This document shows, in pieces, positions 37,901-47,200 of a stretch of 64,000 nucleotides of DNA. The notes below the pieces were generated by a model. It had not been told where the DNA came from. It did no database searches and saw only the letters and a list, made by a program, of their open reading frames with translations. A program made the position numbers and the translations under genes. Origin of the DNA: Bombus terrestris (lineage: Eukaryota > Arthropoda > Insecta > Hymenoptera > Apidae); the NCBI RefSeq assembly GCF_910591885.1, contig NC_063269.1, forward strand, positions 4,774,001 to 4,838,000, in the 5' to 3' direction. Position 1 is the stretch's first letter. Every line of letters begins with the position of its first letter.

Positions 37901-40900
37901 TGATCGTCACGGATCAAAACGATAGTCCATCGTCGCCGAGATCGGTTCACGTGATAGTACACTCTTTCAACGAGCTAATACCGTTGGGGAAGATCGCCGA
38001 CGTACATCCTAACGATCCCGATGTTACCGGCAGCTATTCCTGTAAGATACTTCAAGGATCGAATCCGAAAATTCTTAGCATTCCTAGCGCTTGCGATCTT
38101 CACACGAAGAAAATAACACCAGGTTTGTGTACGAAGAGTATTTAAAGAAATTATTTGAATCGACAGATGAAAAATCTCGATCGAAATACATCTGCGACTT
38201 TCGTGTTTCGAAACAGGTGTCGGCTACTCTTTAAGCGTATCTGGGAACGACGGTCGCCATCCTAACGTGGTATCCAAGGTCACAGTGGAATTCCTCGTTT
38301 TCACCAACAGCACGATCGAAAATAGCGTGACCCTGCAAGTAACGAAACTAAGCTCGAGAGATTTTTTAGGTCAGTATTATCGTGCTCTGCTGGATGTTCT
38401 GCAAGAAGAAGTCGATGTTGGAGACACCCTTAAGATCTTCAGTCTTGGAGAGACTGGATCTGACTTGAACATCCACGTAGCAGTAGAGTCGCCTGAAGGT
38501 ATTTCACATTGCGTAACCGTATTTGACAGAGCGGGAACTACGAAAAGATAGCAAGATTCGAAAATTGACAGGTTTAAATGCAAATGATCGAATTTCATTG
38601 CACAGGATACCGCAGCAAATACGAAGTCACCGAATTGCTAAACCGTAATCGGGACAAAATCCGATCGCTTCTCCAGGGAATGACCTTCACCGTTGGCTAC
38701 TCGCCGTGCAAGCACATACCTTGCGAGAACGGGGGCTCTTGCAGCGATAAGTTGGTCATCTACGATGACGCCAGAATCACCGACAGCCAAGCGCTGATTC
38801 TCACGTCGCCGAGAATGATGCACGAGATGACCTGCAAGTGCCGCGACGGTTTCACCGGCGATAAATGCGAAAGAAGACAAGATCCTTGCTCTCCAAATCC
38901 TTGCTTATTGGTAAATATTCGTACCGATACTACAAAAATTCCCCGATTTAGTTTCATATCTTTTTGCTAACGTTCCGATCGTTTCGTTATTTCACGACGT
39001 TCAGGGTGGACAGTGTCGACGACTGGGATACGATTTCCAGTGTACCTGTCCGATCGATCGCGACGGAAAGCTATGCGAACTGGAAAGAGGCGATGCATGC
39101 GCGAGTAATCCATGCAGGAACGGTGGATCGTGCAGGAAGAGTCCCGATAGCTTCAGTTTCTTCTGTCTATGTCGAGCTGGTTACAGAGGAAACCATTGCG
39201 AGGCGGTTACAGACTCTTGCAGACCGAATCCTTGTCTCTATGGAGGTTTATGCGTAGGAGAAAAACCTGGGTAAGCATTTTTATAGACCATGTAACACGC
39301 GACACTCGACTACATATCCTACCGTTCAAAGTTTATCAACGAGTAACGTTCCAATTCAGGTACACGTGTAGTTGTCCAGAGGGTCGTTACGGAAGACACT
39401 GCGAACGATCCACGTTTGGCTTCGAAGAATTGTCTTATATGACTTTCCCAGCCTTGGATTCCAACACCAACGACATAACTATCGTGTTTGCCACTACGAA
39501 ACCAGATGCCTTACTGCTGTACAATTACGCGCCACAAGCCGGAGGACGTTCAGACTTCGTGGTATTGGAACTGGTGGACGGAAGAGTGGTGTTTTCATAC
39601 GGAGGTGCAAGAAGCGCCATCACGTCGGTCACCATAAAAACGGAGAACTCCGTATCGGATGGAGAATGGAGGAAGGTAACGGCTACTAGAAACGGCAGGG
39701 TCGTGTCCTTGAGCGTGTCCATGTGCAGAGAACACGGAGATATCTGCGACGATTGTAGACCCGGTGATGGCACTTGCTACGCGGACGACGTAGGACCAAC
39801 CGGGTTAGCATCGCCTTTCGTTCTTAGTTATTCGTTTTCCAACGTGAAAATCATCCGACTAAACATCGACAATCGCTTTCTACAGGACTCTGAATTTTAA
39901 CAACAATCCACTTTTGGTGGGAGGACTGGAAAACGCAGATCCGGTGCTCGAGAGGCCAGGCCAGGTACATTCCGACGATTTCGTCGGCTGCGTCCACTCG
40001 GTTTCCATAAATGGAAGAGCATTGAATCTGTCGAATCCGCTAGCATCGCGCGGCGTTAAGTCCACCTGCATCAGATCGAACAACAATTCTTGCTCGAAAG
40101 GTGGAAAGGACTCGGCCAGCGTTTGCGGTGCGAATTCCAAGTGTTACGACAAGTGGCATCAAGTGACCTGCCAGTGCGGATCTGTAACCGCGCCCAATTG
40201 CGAAGCAGCTCTCGAATCGATCACGTTGAGCGAGGGTGGATACGTCGAATTTAAAGTACGTGCAAACTGTAAAACGCGGGCTTTGAATTTTAATTCCCAG
40301 TCGAGTAAAACGACCAATCGCGAATAACCGTCTTTTCGTCGTTGTTTGCAGATCTCGGAGAAACACAGAAGAATGCAGTTATTGGAATATCTTTACAGAG
40401 GCTCGACCTTGTGGCATAAGAATCGAACGAAACGCACCGTCAGCGAAGACACCAGCTTCATAACCAATCCATCGCCCTTTAAAACGATCGGTTTGATGTT
40501 CAGAACGGTGAAGCCCGATGGTGTTCTTGTGTATGCCGCGACCAACAAACACTTTACATCGGTAGAGGTGAGCTACTCTTTCCTCAACGATATTAGAAAA
40601 AATTCCCAAATTAGAAAAAGAAAGATAATGCCCTTCCTTCTTTGTTTCTTTGCAATTCACGACACGAATCTCATGTTACAGCTTCGCAACGGACAACTAT
40701 TTTACGCGTCTCTTCTCGGATCGCCAGTGAACATGACCGCGAACATCGAAGGAGGCTTGGCGGATGGCCATTGGCACAACCTGACCCTACACTCTTACTT
40801 TCGAGGCTTAAGACTGTTCGTCGACGGTGTTCAAACCGGCGAGGAACTAGACCCTGTCGGTGTCCATGACTTCCTGGACCCGTATCTATCCGTCCTATCG

Positions 40901-42712
40901 ATCGGTGGAGTTAGCCAAGACCTGTATTACGCTCACAGCGCTGGCGCTGGGAGTTTCGAGGGTTGTTTGGCCAACTTCACCATCAACAACGAGATTCAGC
41001 CGTTCAACGGGTCCGGCTCGATCTTCAAGGAGGTGCTGTATCACGCGAAGGTGAGCACCGGATGCAGAGGACCGATCGGAATGAGCGCAGCGGCCACGGC
41101 CGATCCTCTCAGGATAGGAATCACCCTGGTCGTAGTGTTCTTCATTATTCTGTTGATCGCTATACTGGCCAGTTTCGTCGTATTCCGTTTAAGACGACAG
41201 AACAAGGAAAAGTCAGCTCCATCGGTGGTGAACAAAAATACCAACGCCATAATGACTGGAAATCCGTTGGTTGGCTCGGGTAACGATAATCTGATGTCTC
41301 GCCACGAAAATACCTATATATCCGACACGTCCGACCTACGGGGCGTGGGTCACATGGGTCCGGAATTGATCTCGAAAAAGTACAAAGAACGAGAAATTAA
41401 CGCGACCACCGAACATCGACCTCAGAGGCCGGACATCATCGAGAGAGAAGTAACGAAATCGCCACCCATTCGAGACGAACATCCTCCCCTGCCTCCGCCC
41501 GCTCAAACTTCTCTACATTCTCACGAACACAATCCAGAACCTGACATGCCCGAGCACTACGACTTGGAAAACGCGAGCTCCATAGCACCGAGCGACATCG
41601 ATATCGTCTATCATTATAAAGGTTATCGGGATGGTATGCGGAAGTACAAAGCCACTCCTCCGCCTATTAACAACTACGCCAACCATCATAAGCACGCGGG
41701 TCAGCAACACAGACACACCGGACCGTTCCCACCGCGCGCCTTGCCACCTCCAAACGTGAGCCAACCGCCAGGACCGACCCAGAAACTGTTACAGAGCACC
41801 CCGTTAGCCAGGCTATCGCCTAGCAGCGAGCTATCCGCTCAGCAACCGAGAATACTAACGTTACACGACATCAGTGGCAAACCTCTGCAAAGCGCTCTGT
41901 TGGCCACCACGTCTTCCTCCGGCGGAGTAGGCAAAGACGCTTTAAACTCCAACAGCGAAAGAAGCTTAAACTCGCCGATCATGAGCCAACTGTCCGGATC
42001 AACGGCCAGTCGAAAAGCGCCTCAATCGAACAACGAAAATTCCGTGAACAACGTATCTTCCGGACCGATGGGATTAACAGCAGAAGAGATCGAAAGACTG
42101 AACTCGAGGCCAAGAACCTCGAGCCTCGTGTCCACTTTAGACGCCGTAAGTTCCTCCAGCGAAGCCAGAGGACCGCCCACCCACGGCCCTCTGCATCTCC
42201 ACCGACGACACACGCCACCGGTCGAGAGACTCGAACGAAGAAACTCGTCGACAACGGACGAAAGCGGCAACGACAGTTTCACCTGCTCGGAGTACGACAA
42301 CACCTCGTTGGTCGGTGACAAACGGTCGGACAACCCGTTCGCGAAACAAGACGACGAAGAAGTTAATCAACGAAGCAACGAGTCCTCCCAAACGACGAAA
42401 CCACCCCTGCCACCAAATGTCAATTACGACGGTTTCGACAGCTCGTTCCGTGGATCTCTCAGTACTTTGGTAGCCTCCGACGACGACCTATCGACGCACA
42501 TGGGAGGATTGTACAGACCGAACAACAGCGGATCGCCATCCACGACAACCACCGCGCTAAGTTGGGACTATCTGTTGAATTGGGGACTGAACTTTGATAG
42601 TTTGGTCGGAGTGTTCATCGATATCGCCGAACTACCGGACAGTGCCAATCGTGTTCCAAGTACGCTTAGATTACCAGCTAGTATACCTAAGCCATCCGAG
42701 GAATACGTCTGA
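23889..42712 (+). CDS. ft: Fat protocadherin (3' part, 21 exons)
   Basis: Exons: 23889-24269, 26676-26912, 28758-29147, 29411-29824, 30084-30416, 30519-30696, 33158-33338, 33446-33699, 33899-34329, 34594-34938, 35025-35354, 35437-36552, 36641-37756, 37846-38122, 38217-38498, 38606-38910, 39005-39270, 39360-39803, 39886-40255, 40352-40567, 40682-42712. All junctions are GT-AG, phases agree, and the total is 9,897 nt (3,298 residues plus stop). The order is 18 cadherin repeats, EGF x4, LamG, EGF-like, LamG, transmembrane helix and a cytoplasmic tail of about 507 residues. This matches Drosophila Fat and FAT4. N-cadherin is excluded by the long tail and EGF arrangement; Fat-like (FAT1-3) is less likely because two LamG domains and a Fat-type tail are present. 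In insects Fat binds Dachsous and restrains growth through Dachs/Warts (Hippo pathway) and planar polarity. The gene is 5'-partial: the first exon starts inside a repeat. Confidence 0.93.
24270..26675 (+). other. fat intron (2.4 kb)
   Basis: Donor CAG|GTACGT and acceptor TTTTACAG. It contains a pyrimidine-rich block at about 25,380-25,600 and the palindrome TGGCC-ACA-GGCCA (25,150-25,162). A doubled CTTACGTTACGC motif lies near 26,010-26,040. No alternative cadherin exon is visible. Confidence 0.85.
26913..28757 (+). other. fat intron (1.8 kb)
   Basis: Donor CAG|GTTCGT and acceptor TTCGACAG. It is moderately AT-rich with no coding-like segment or notable repeat. Confidence 0.85.
31884..31910. 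repeat. (CT)n microsatellite
   Basis: Perfect CT run inside the 2.5-kb fat intron. Confidence 0.9.
32603..32735 (+). promoter_or_regulatory. Candidate structured intronic element (two hairpins)
   Basis: Positions 32,603-32,629 can fold as CCACCA/TGGTGG plus GGCG/CGCC with a TA bulge and an AACAC loop. Positions 32,717-32,735 are a 9-bp perfect stem (GCGTGGCCC / GGGCCACGC) around a single A. An E-box CACGTG lies between them. The segment is 0.4-0.6 kb upstream of the next fat exon. A role in splicing or transcription is only inferred. Confidence 0.35.
38217..38706 (+). other. ft: Fat membrane-proximal region between cadherins and EGFs
   Basis: This covers exon 38,217-38,498 and the start of exon 38,606-38,910. 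The preceding exon ends the last cadherin repeat and gives HVIVHSFNELIPLGKIADVH and SIPSACDLH. This region then reads GYSLSVSGNDG, FLGQYYRALLDVLQEEV and NRDKIRSLLQGMTFTVGYSPC. In Fat-family proteins the equivalent segment is a conserved non-cadherin module before the first EGF. It probably folds as one membrane-proximal domain, but I cannot assign a biochemical role. Confidence 0.75.
38707..39402 (+). other. ft: Fat EGF-like modules 1-4
   Basis: Four six-cysteine modules: 38,707-38,867 (CKHIPCENGGSC...CKCRDGFTGDKC), 38,887-39,076 (CSPNPC...CTCPIDRDGKLC, split by the 38,911-39,004 intron), 39,098-39,199 (CASNPCRNGGSC...CLCRAGYRGNHC) and 39,218-39,402 (CRPNPCLYGGLC...CSCPEGRYGRHC, split by the 39,271-39,359 intron). 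The first has an insert of about 30 residues between its third and fourth cysteines. Introns fall inside modules 2 and 4. Confidence 0.9.
39418..40071 (+). other. ft: Fat laminin G domain 1
   Basis: This begins FGFEELSYMTFPALDS and includes ITIVFATTKPDALLLYNYAP, DGEWRKVTATRNG and a cysteine-rich insert (CREHGDICDDCRPGDGTC). It ends FVGCVHSVSINGRALNLSNP followed by the closing cysteine. An 82-bp intron (39,804-39,885) joins GPTG to TLNFNNNPLLVGG; reading through it would give a premature stop at 39,898, so splicing is required. Confidence 0.88.
40091..40205 (+). other. ft: Fat degenerate EGF-like module 5
   Basis: This reads CSKGGKDSASVCGANSKC then DKWHQVTCQCGSVTAPNC, giving six cysteines with EGF-like spacing, between the two LamG domains as in the Fat/FAT4 group. 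Confidence 0.7.
40206..41067 (+). other. ft: Fat laminin G domain 2 with RTKR site
   Basis: Motifs are LMFRTVKPDGVLVYAA, LRNGQLFYASLL, DGHWHNLTLHSYFRGLRLFV, FLDPYLSVLSIGG and FEGCLANFTINNEIQPFN, closing with STGC. Near its start is RTKR (40,424-40,435), a basic motif of furin type (R-x-K-R). The domain is split by an intron at 40,568-40,681 that has no in-frame stop and a length divisible by three. Confidence 0.85.
40568..40681 (+). other. fat mini-intron, 114 nt, open in frame
   Basis: Donor GAG|GTGAGC and acceptor CATGTTACAG. The spliced product joins TSVE to LRNGQLFYAS, which fits a LamG strand. Retention would insert 38 residues without a stop. Confidence 0.8.
41114..41188 (+). other. 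ft: Fat transmembrane helix
   Basis: Hydrophobic stretch of about 25 residues (IGITLVVVFFIILLIAILAS, then FVVF) followed by the basic stop-transfer sequence RLRRQNKEK. It shares one large exon with the end of LamG2 and the entire tail, and no alternative transmembrane exon is visible. Confidence 0.93.
41189..42712 (+). other. ft: Fat cytoplasmic domain (about 507 residues)
   Basis: Intracellular tail encoded by one exon. It has proline-rich segments (HPPLPPPAQ, GPFPPRALPPPNVSQPPGP, TKPPLPPNV), histidine- and serine-rich stretches, an acidic/serine block (SGNDSFTCSEYDNTSLV), a C-terminal box with SWDYLLNWG and IAELPDS, and the terminus PSEEYV. The length compares with about 540 residues in Drosophila Fat. 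In Drosophila this tail binds Hippo and polarity effectors; the terminal EEYV looks like a PDZ ligand. The stop is TGA at 42,710-42,712. Confidence 0.9.
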
Positions 42713-43343
42713 AGAGTGTTTCACCGTCGATTATAATAGAACTGTTAGGTAGTATAGTTCTTAGAAGGAGCTACGGCACAACGATACCACTTTTTTTCTT
42801 TAAATTGAAGAAGATCAGCTAGATGAAAGGTACGCGTAAATAACCAAAATACTATCGCGACTAGAATACGCTTTAATCGTCGATTAGGTGAGCGATAAAA
42901 ATCGTAAGGAGTAACGCGAACGATAGAAGAACGAAAGAGGACGTTTTCTAGAATCGTAGGAACGAGCAGCGTCGTTACATTTTTCCTGGATTTTCCTGGC
43001 TCGTTCGATAGCTCAAGATTGCTGCTCTGCGAAGAATGTAACCGTTATCTTGCCATAATAACAGAACTCGAGTTACGCCATGATTCGAACATCGTCTCGA
43101 ACTCGTCTGGACTTTGTAACGTGTCGAGACGGTATTGTGAATTTGTAAATAATCCGCGATTTTTTCAAGTGTACCGAGATTACCTTTATCGTTAGAAATA
43201 CGAGCCACGATACGATCGTACTTTAGTCGAGTTTCAACGAATTTGTATCGCGTATCGACCCGACAATCGCCTTGTAACACTTAAGTTTCGCTGTTAGCAA
43301 CGTATTTCGTTACGAGAATTCGACAGTCGATGAGAAATGGAAT

Positions 43344-43464
43344 TATTGTGCGACTGTATCGCCAACAATTATATAAATAACTATTATAAGTACACTAGGT
43401 TTCCTTGTATATAAAGTATTTTGAGACGCTCTGTGCCAGATAATCTCGATACAGTCGCACAATA
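43344..43464 (+). repeat. Perfect 18-bp inverted repeat in fat 3' region
   Basis: The left arm at 43,344-43,361 (TATTGTGCGACTGTATCG) is exactly complementary to the right arm at 43,447-43,464 (CGATACAGTCGCACAATA), with an 85-nt AT-rich spacer. Transcribed, it would form a stable stem in the fat 3' UTR. It could be a miRNA-like precursor, a protein-binding or stability element, or the terminal repeats of a tiny MITE. No target-site duplication is obvious. Confidence 0.85.
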
Positions 43465-43891
43465 CCAAACGACGATTAATTAAGTCGAGAGTCAAGCGAT
43501 TTTAAACGAAATAGAGGGAAAGGCATCGATCTTTTCTCTACGCTTTTTGCGTTCCTGATGGTAGCCGTCGATCGCGACGACTGCACAGCTACTCGTTCAA
43601 CGTTCCGTTAAGATCGCTAAAGTGATCGATCAACTTTAAAATTCGTTAAACGTCTCGCTATACGCGGTTGTATTTTACAGCATTTCATCGAGAACGTTGA
43701 ACAGAGTGTAATTGCCAGACTGATTTTTCCCACGAAGTTTCAAAGCGTTATCATAGATTATACTACAATACCATCGATCGTCAAAATTTTGTAAATTACG
43801 CGAATTGCCCATTGTAAATATCGTATGCCTGATCTGTACAAAATGTGTGAATGAGCTGCGTGTGTACTACTCTATCATCGATCGTATTTGT

Positions 43892-43897
43892 AATAAA
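43892..43897 (+). terminator. Poly(A) signal AATAAA for fat
   Basis: Canonical hexamer followed about 12 nt later by an A-rich run. It is the first convincing signal in the 3' flank. Confidence 0.5.
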
Positions 43898-43917
43898 CAA
43901 GACATTTGTAAAAAAAA

Positions 43918-44231
43918 AGAAAAGAGAGAGAAAAATCGATCATATTCTATTCCTTCCTACCTGAAGCTTTTTTTCTTAGAATATCCGACCGATTTTATAC
44001 CGCACGACGATATCACAAACGCGAAGATATTCGACTGACGTTTCTCGTCCTGAACGTATTTCGAGTCCTCTATCGTTTCGATATTCGTCTCGAAAACAGG
44101 CCGATTAAACGACTTGATTCGCGAATCTACCAACGCAAACCAAAGATAATACACGTAGAACGGGATATTATCGATAAGTCTTTTGATCGTTTGCTAAAAT
44201 ATTACTCGATACCGGTTAGAATGTTCAGATA
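43918..44231. other. Short intergenic gap / 5' region of next gene
   Basis: About 310 bp between the fat poly(A) signal and the next start codon. A short upstream ORF (ATG at 44,221) overlaps the start codon at 44,232. I see no clear promoter motif. Confidence 0.5.
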
Positions 44232-47200
44232 ATGATATCTTCATTCCCGTCGTACGATGAAGAGCTTCTGAACAGCGCCTACGCGAACATAAGTCTAATC
44301 GCTGACAAAGCCTGGACCTTCGACAAGGAGGATCCGTTTCAAAAATTGAATCAATCTCTGTCGATTCAGGTAAAATACTCGCAAATTCCCTGAATCGTTC
44401 TGTTTCGTCTATCGATCGTTCCATACGCTAACCACCTACTAATAGAAAAATGCAAAGGTATTAACGATACGTCTTACGACAGAATTACAAATTGACCGCA
44501 AAGTACAAAGAGAATGGTACCGTCCATCGAACGAAAAGCGTTCGCGATGTTATTCCTAACTCGCGTTTGGCCAGCTATGGCAATTACGAGTACAACGAAG
44601 ACCGCGAGAACCTGTACAAATCAGACAATTCGGCTCCTGTTTCGCTACCAAATTTCTGCTGGACGGAAGTTACCGAGCCGTGGATGCTACCGGAGGTGGA
44701 GAAGCACTTCGCCTGGTTAACATCGAGTGGGCCGCGTACGAATCGTGAATTGTTAGCTTTTACACTTAAACGTTACCAAATGATTCGCTGTGATCCAATA
44801 CTCGATCGTTCTGTGTTAACGTTCGCGCGGAAGATCGATGCTGCAAAGCTCGGCAACGAGGATATCGGAGCCCGACGACGAAGTATCGAAGATCGTATGC
44901 GGCTACAAGTCGCATTGGGAAGACTGTTCGCACGGTCGACACGCGCAGAGGTTCAGCCAGACGGAGAAGAAAAACAGAACGAACCACGAGTCGAGCAAAG
45001 AAGCGAACCTGATCGGTAACACGGTCGCGATCAACCAACAACGTACGACATCCTTCTTTTTTCAAATTCGCCAGAATAACTGGCTATATTCCCTGCTAGA
45101 AATTCTATTCGATTGTCGCTAATTTAAAAAACGATGTCTGTCAAGAATCAGATGCTACGGAAAAATCGGACAGTTATTACGAGTATCAACGTTACACCAT
45201 CGAAAATTCAATGGAGATGCAGCTGCACATTCGCGTAACTAGCGACGCGGTTCGAAGCTTATGGAAAGCGGGCGGCAGCAACGTTCATCAACAATTCCTT
45301 CAACAGAGAATGCGTTTGCAGTATTACAAGCTACAACAATCTCGAGAGCAGAATTGTCAGGGCAAGCAACAATTCTATTACGCGGTTCAATATCGACCAC
45401 TGATACTTAGGACAGAGTGTCAAACGGTAAGGACGGAAACTTATGGAACGAGGAAACATCCGCCGCCGATTCTCAGCCCGGAAGTGCCGGAATTTTTCCC
45501 TAAAGTTCCGGTAACTCGGTTCAACAGCAACAAGGAACAGAACGTTAATCGTATACAATATTTTCCATCCCTTAACGAGCGAAGTTATCAAAACGAATTG
45601 TTTCCTTACAACAGGACCTACGAAAATACCGCAACTATATACCAGGTTTAAAATCCTAACTTGCTCCTCTAATAAATGTTTCTAATTACTTACGAAAGGA
45701 TAGCCGTCTCTGGTTTCGATGATCTAGAAATGAATTATATTGTCGAGAGCCTGATACCGAACGACACGCTTCTATCATCGCTCGGCCTTAGTCTCCCGGA
45801 TATTCGCAAATATATTCCCAAAATATGAACGTAGGTTTAGATAGTAATAAAATAGAAATAAAATAGAATGGTTTAGATGAATAAGCAATTAGTTAACTAT
45901 GGAACGATATTGAGGCACGTACGATAAATATAGAAGATTGAACGAAGGGAATTGTAAGAAAATTCCATTCTTAGATTCGCGAGATTGAAATTTAGTAAAT
46001 GATAATAATGATATTCTCGAAATATATTCGATACTATACAGGGTGTTGATAATATAAAAAAGTTGCGCTTTCGGCTTTGTTTTTTAGTTACTGGCAATTA
46101 AAAATACCCCTGCACGCGAGCAAACCTTCTTACACGAACGAAAGGAGGTCAGCCTATGCAGCGGGGCGGACAGTGATCCTCAATCGATCAAAGACAAGAT
46201 AACTCGCGAGTCTCTTCCGTATTTACACTCTTATTCTAATTATCGTTACACATGGTAGAAAATCTAAAATGAAAATAAGAAACTTTAGAAGTATTTCTGC
46301 GTATAACTCAGAAATTAAGACCCAGCGACTGTAACATACATAAAGAAATTTAAAGAAAAATTGTTCACAATCGTGTCCGCAGACGACGTGTTTCAAGATC
46401 GTCGAAATCAGTGCAGAGTATACCCTATCCTTTTGCAAATAATATAAATAATTACCTTCTGCACTATCGCTGGTCGCAACTTCATATTCTATAAAGCAAC
46501 TCTAAACTTTTGGCGTACCAACGTTTGCCCTAGAAGAGAATAGAGAAACGCTTGTGAATTTCAGAGTACGGGTATACCTCTGCTGTCGGCTACCGACACG
46601 AGCACGTTTATCAGACCTCCTCAACAATGGTATCAGAGGATTCCACCGCAACCGACGCAAATACAAATATCCGGCTCTTCGTCGAGCCCAATGTGCACCT
46701 CCGTGCAACCACTGCGAACTGCTACCATTACTCATCATCCCGTACAGGTGAAAAATGAACAATCGTTGCGGACGGATATCTCAATCCAAAGTAAAGCTAA
46801 ACATTGATCGAAGGTAATAATATTACAGGTGCAAGAGAAGTTTTTACAATCGAATCCTATACCGATACCGGTGTATCAGCATCCGATAGAACTTTATCAC
46901 GAAGCGGGACAAAAGAGGAAAAACCAAGGCGTTGATTTCAAGAATTTGATACTATTGACGAGGAACGCGATGAAGACGCACCGCGGGCAATCGAAAAGCT
47001 CGCAACACAAAGCATCTTATCTGATGGAAGGGAAAAATCGAGGTTGCAAATCAGAATCGGAAGTCCTTCAATGGCTGGATAAAAGTTGTTCGTCGAAAAC
47101 GAAGGAACTCGCTGGCGGCAACACTCTGGTAACGGAATTGAGGAATTTCGAGGGGAGAAGCGACAGAAAGACTTCGATTAGCAAAAGAGAGAAGGACAGC

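Larger units (their letters stand above)
23889..38122 (+). other. ft: Fat ectodomain: 18 cadherin repeats
   Basis: Nineteen repeat-boundary motifs can be read. Clear ones include LDKNDVAP, TDTNDNAP, VDLNDNAP, LDVNDMSP, LDENDNSP, IDINDNAP, LDVNDHIP, KDVNDNAP, TDANDNAP, LDKNDNPP, QDQNDNPP, VDANNNAP, SDINDNPP and LDINDNGP, with LDRE and DxD motifs between them. These mark 18 full repeats. In this family the aspartates bind Ca2+ between repeats and stiffen the rod. Boundaries near 34,117 (LVIHLWERQ), 36,142 (ISGENRHAP) and 36,863 (ITGVNEYYP) lack the ligands, and the one at 37,184 (IQDGNDPP) is one residue short. Drosophila Fat has 34 repeats, so about 16 would lie upstream of the window. Confidence 0.92.
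42713..43917 (+). other. fat 3' UTR and 3' flank
   Basis: Non-coding after the TGA. It contains an 18-bp perfect inverted repeat (separate entry) and AATAAA at 43,892-43,897, about 10 nt before an A-run. If that signal is used, the 3' UTR is about 1.2 kb. Confidence 0.6.

Noticed and set aside
39804..39900. Read-through C-terminus of Fat LamG1 (..DNRFLQDSEF)
   Set aside because: This is the 82-bp intron read in frame; splicing GG|GTTAGC to TACAG|GACTCTG restores the conserved LamG strand and the downstream domains.
23889..42712. Identity as N-cadherin (CadN)
   Set aside because: CadN also has many cadherin repeats with EGF and LamG modules, but its tail is about 160 residues. Here the tail is about 507 residues with Fat-like proline-rich blocks and an EEYV end, and four EGFs precede the first LamG, as in Fat.
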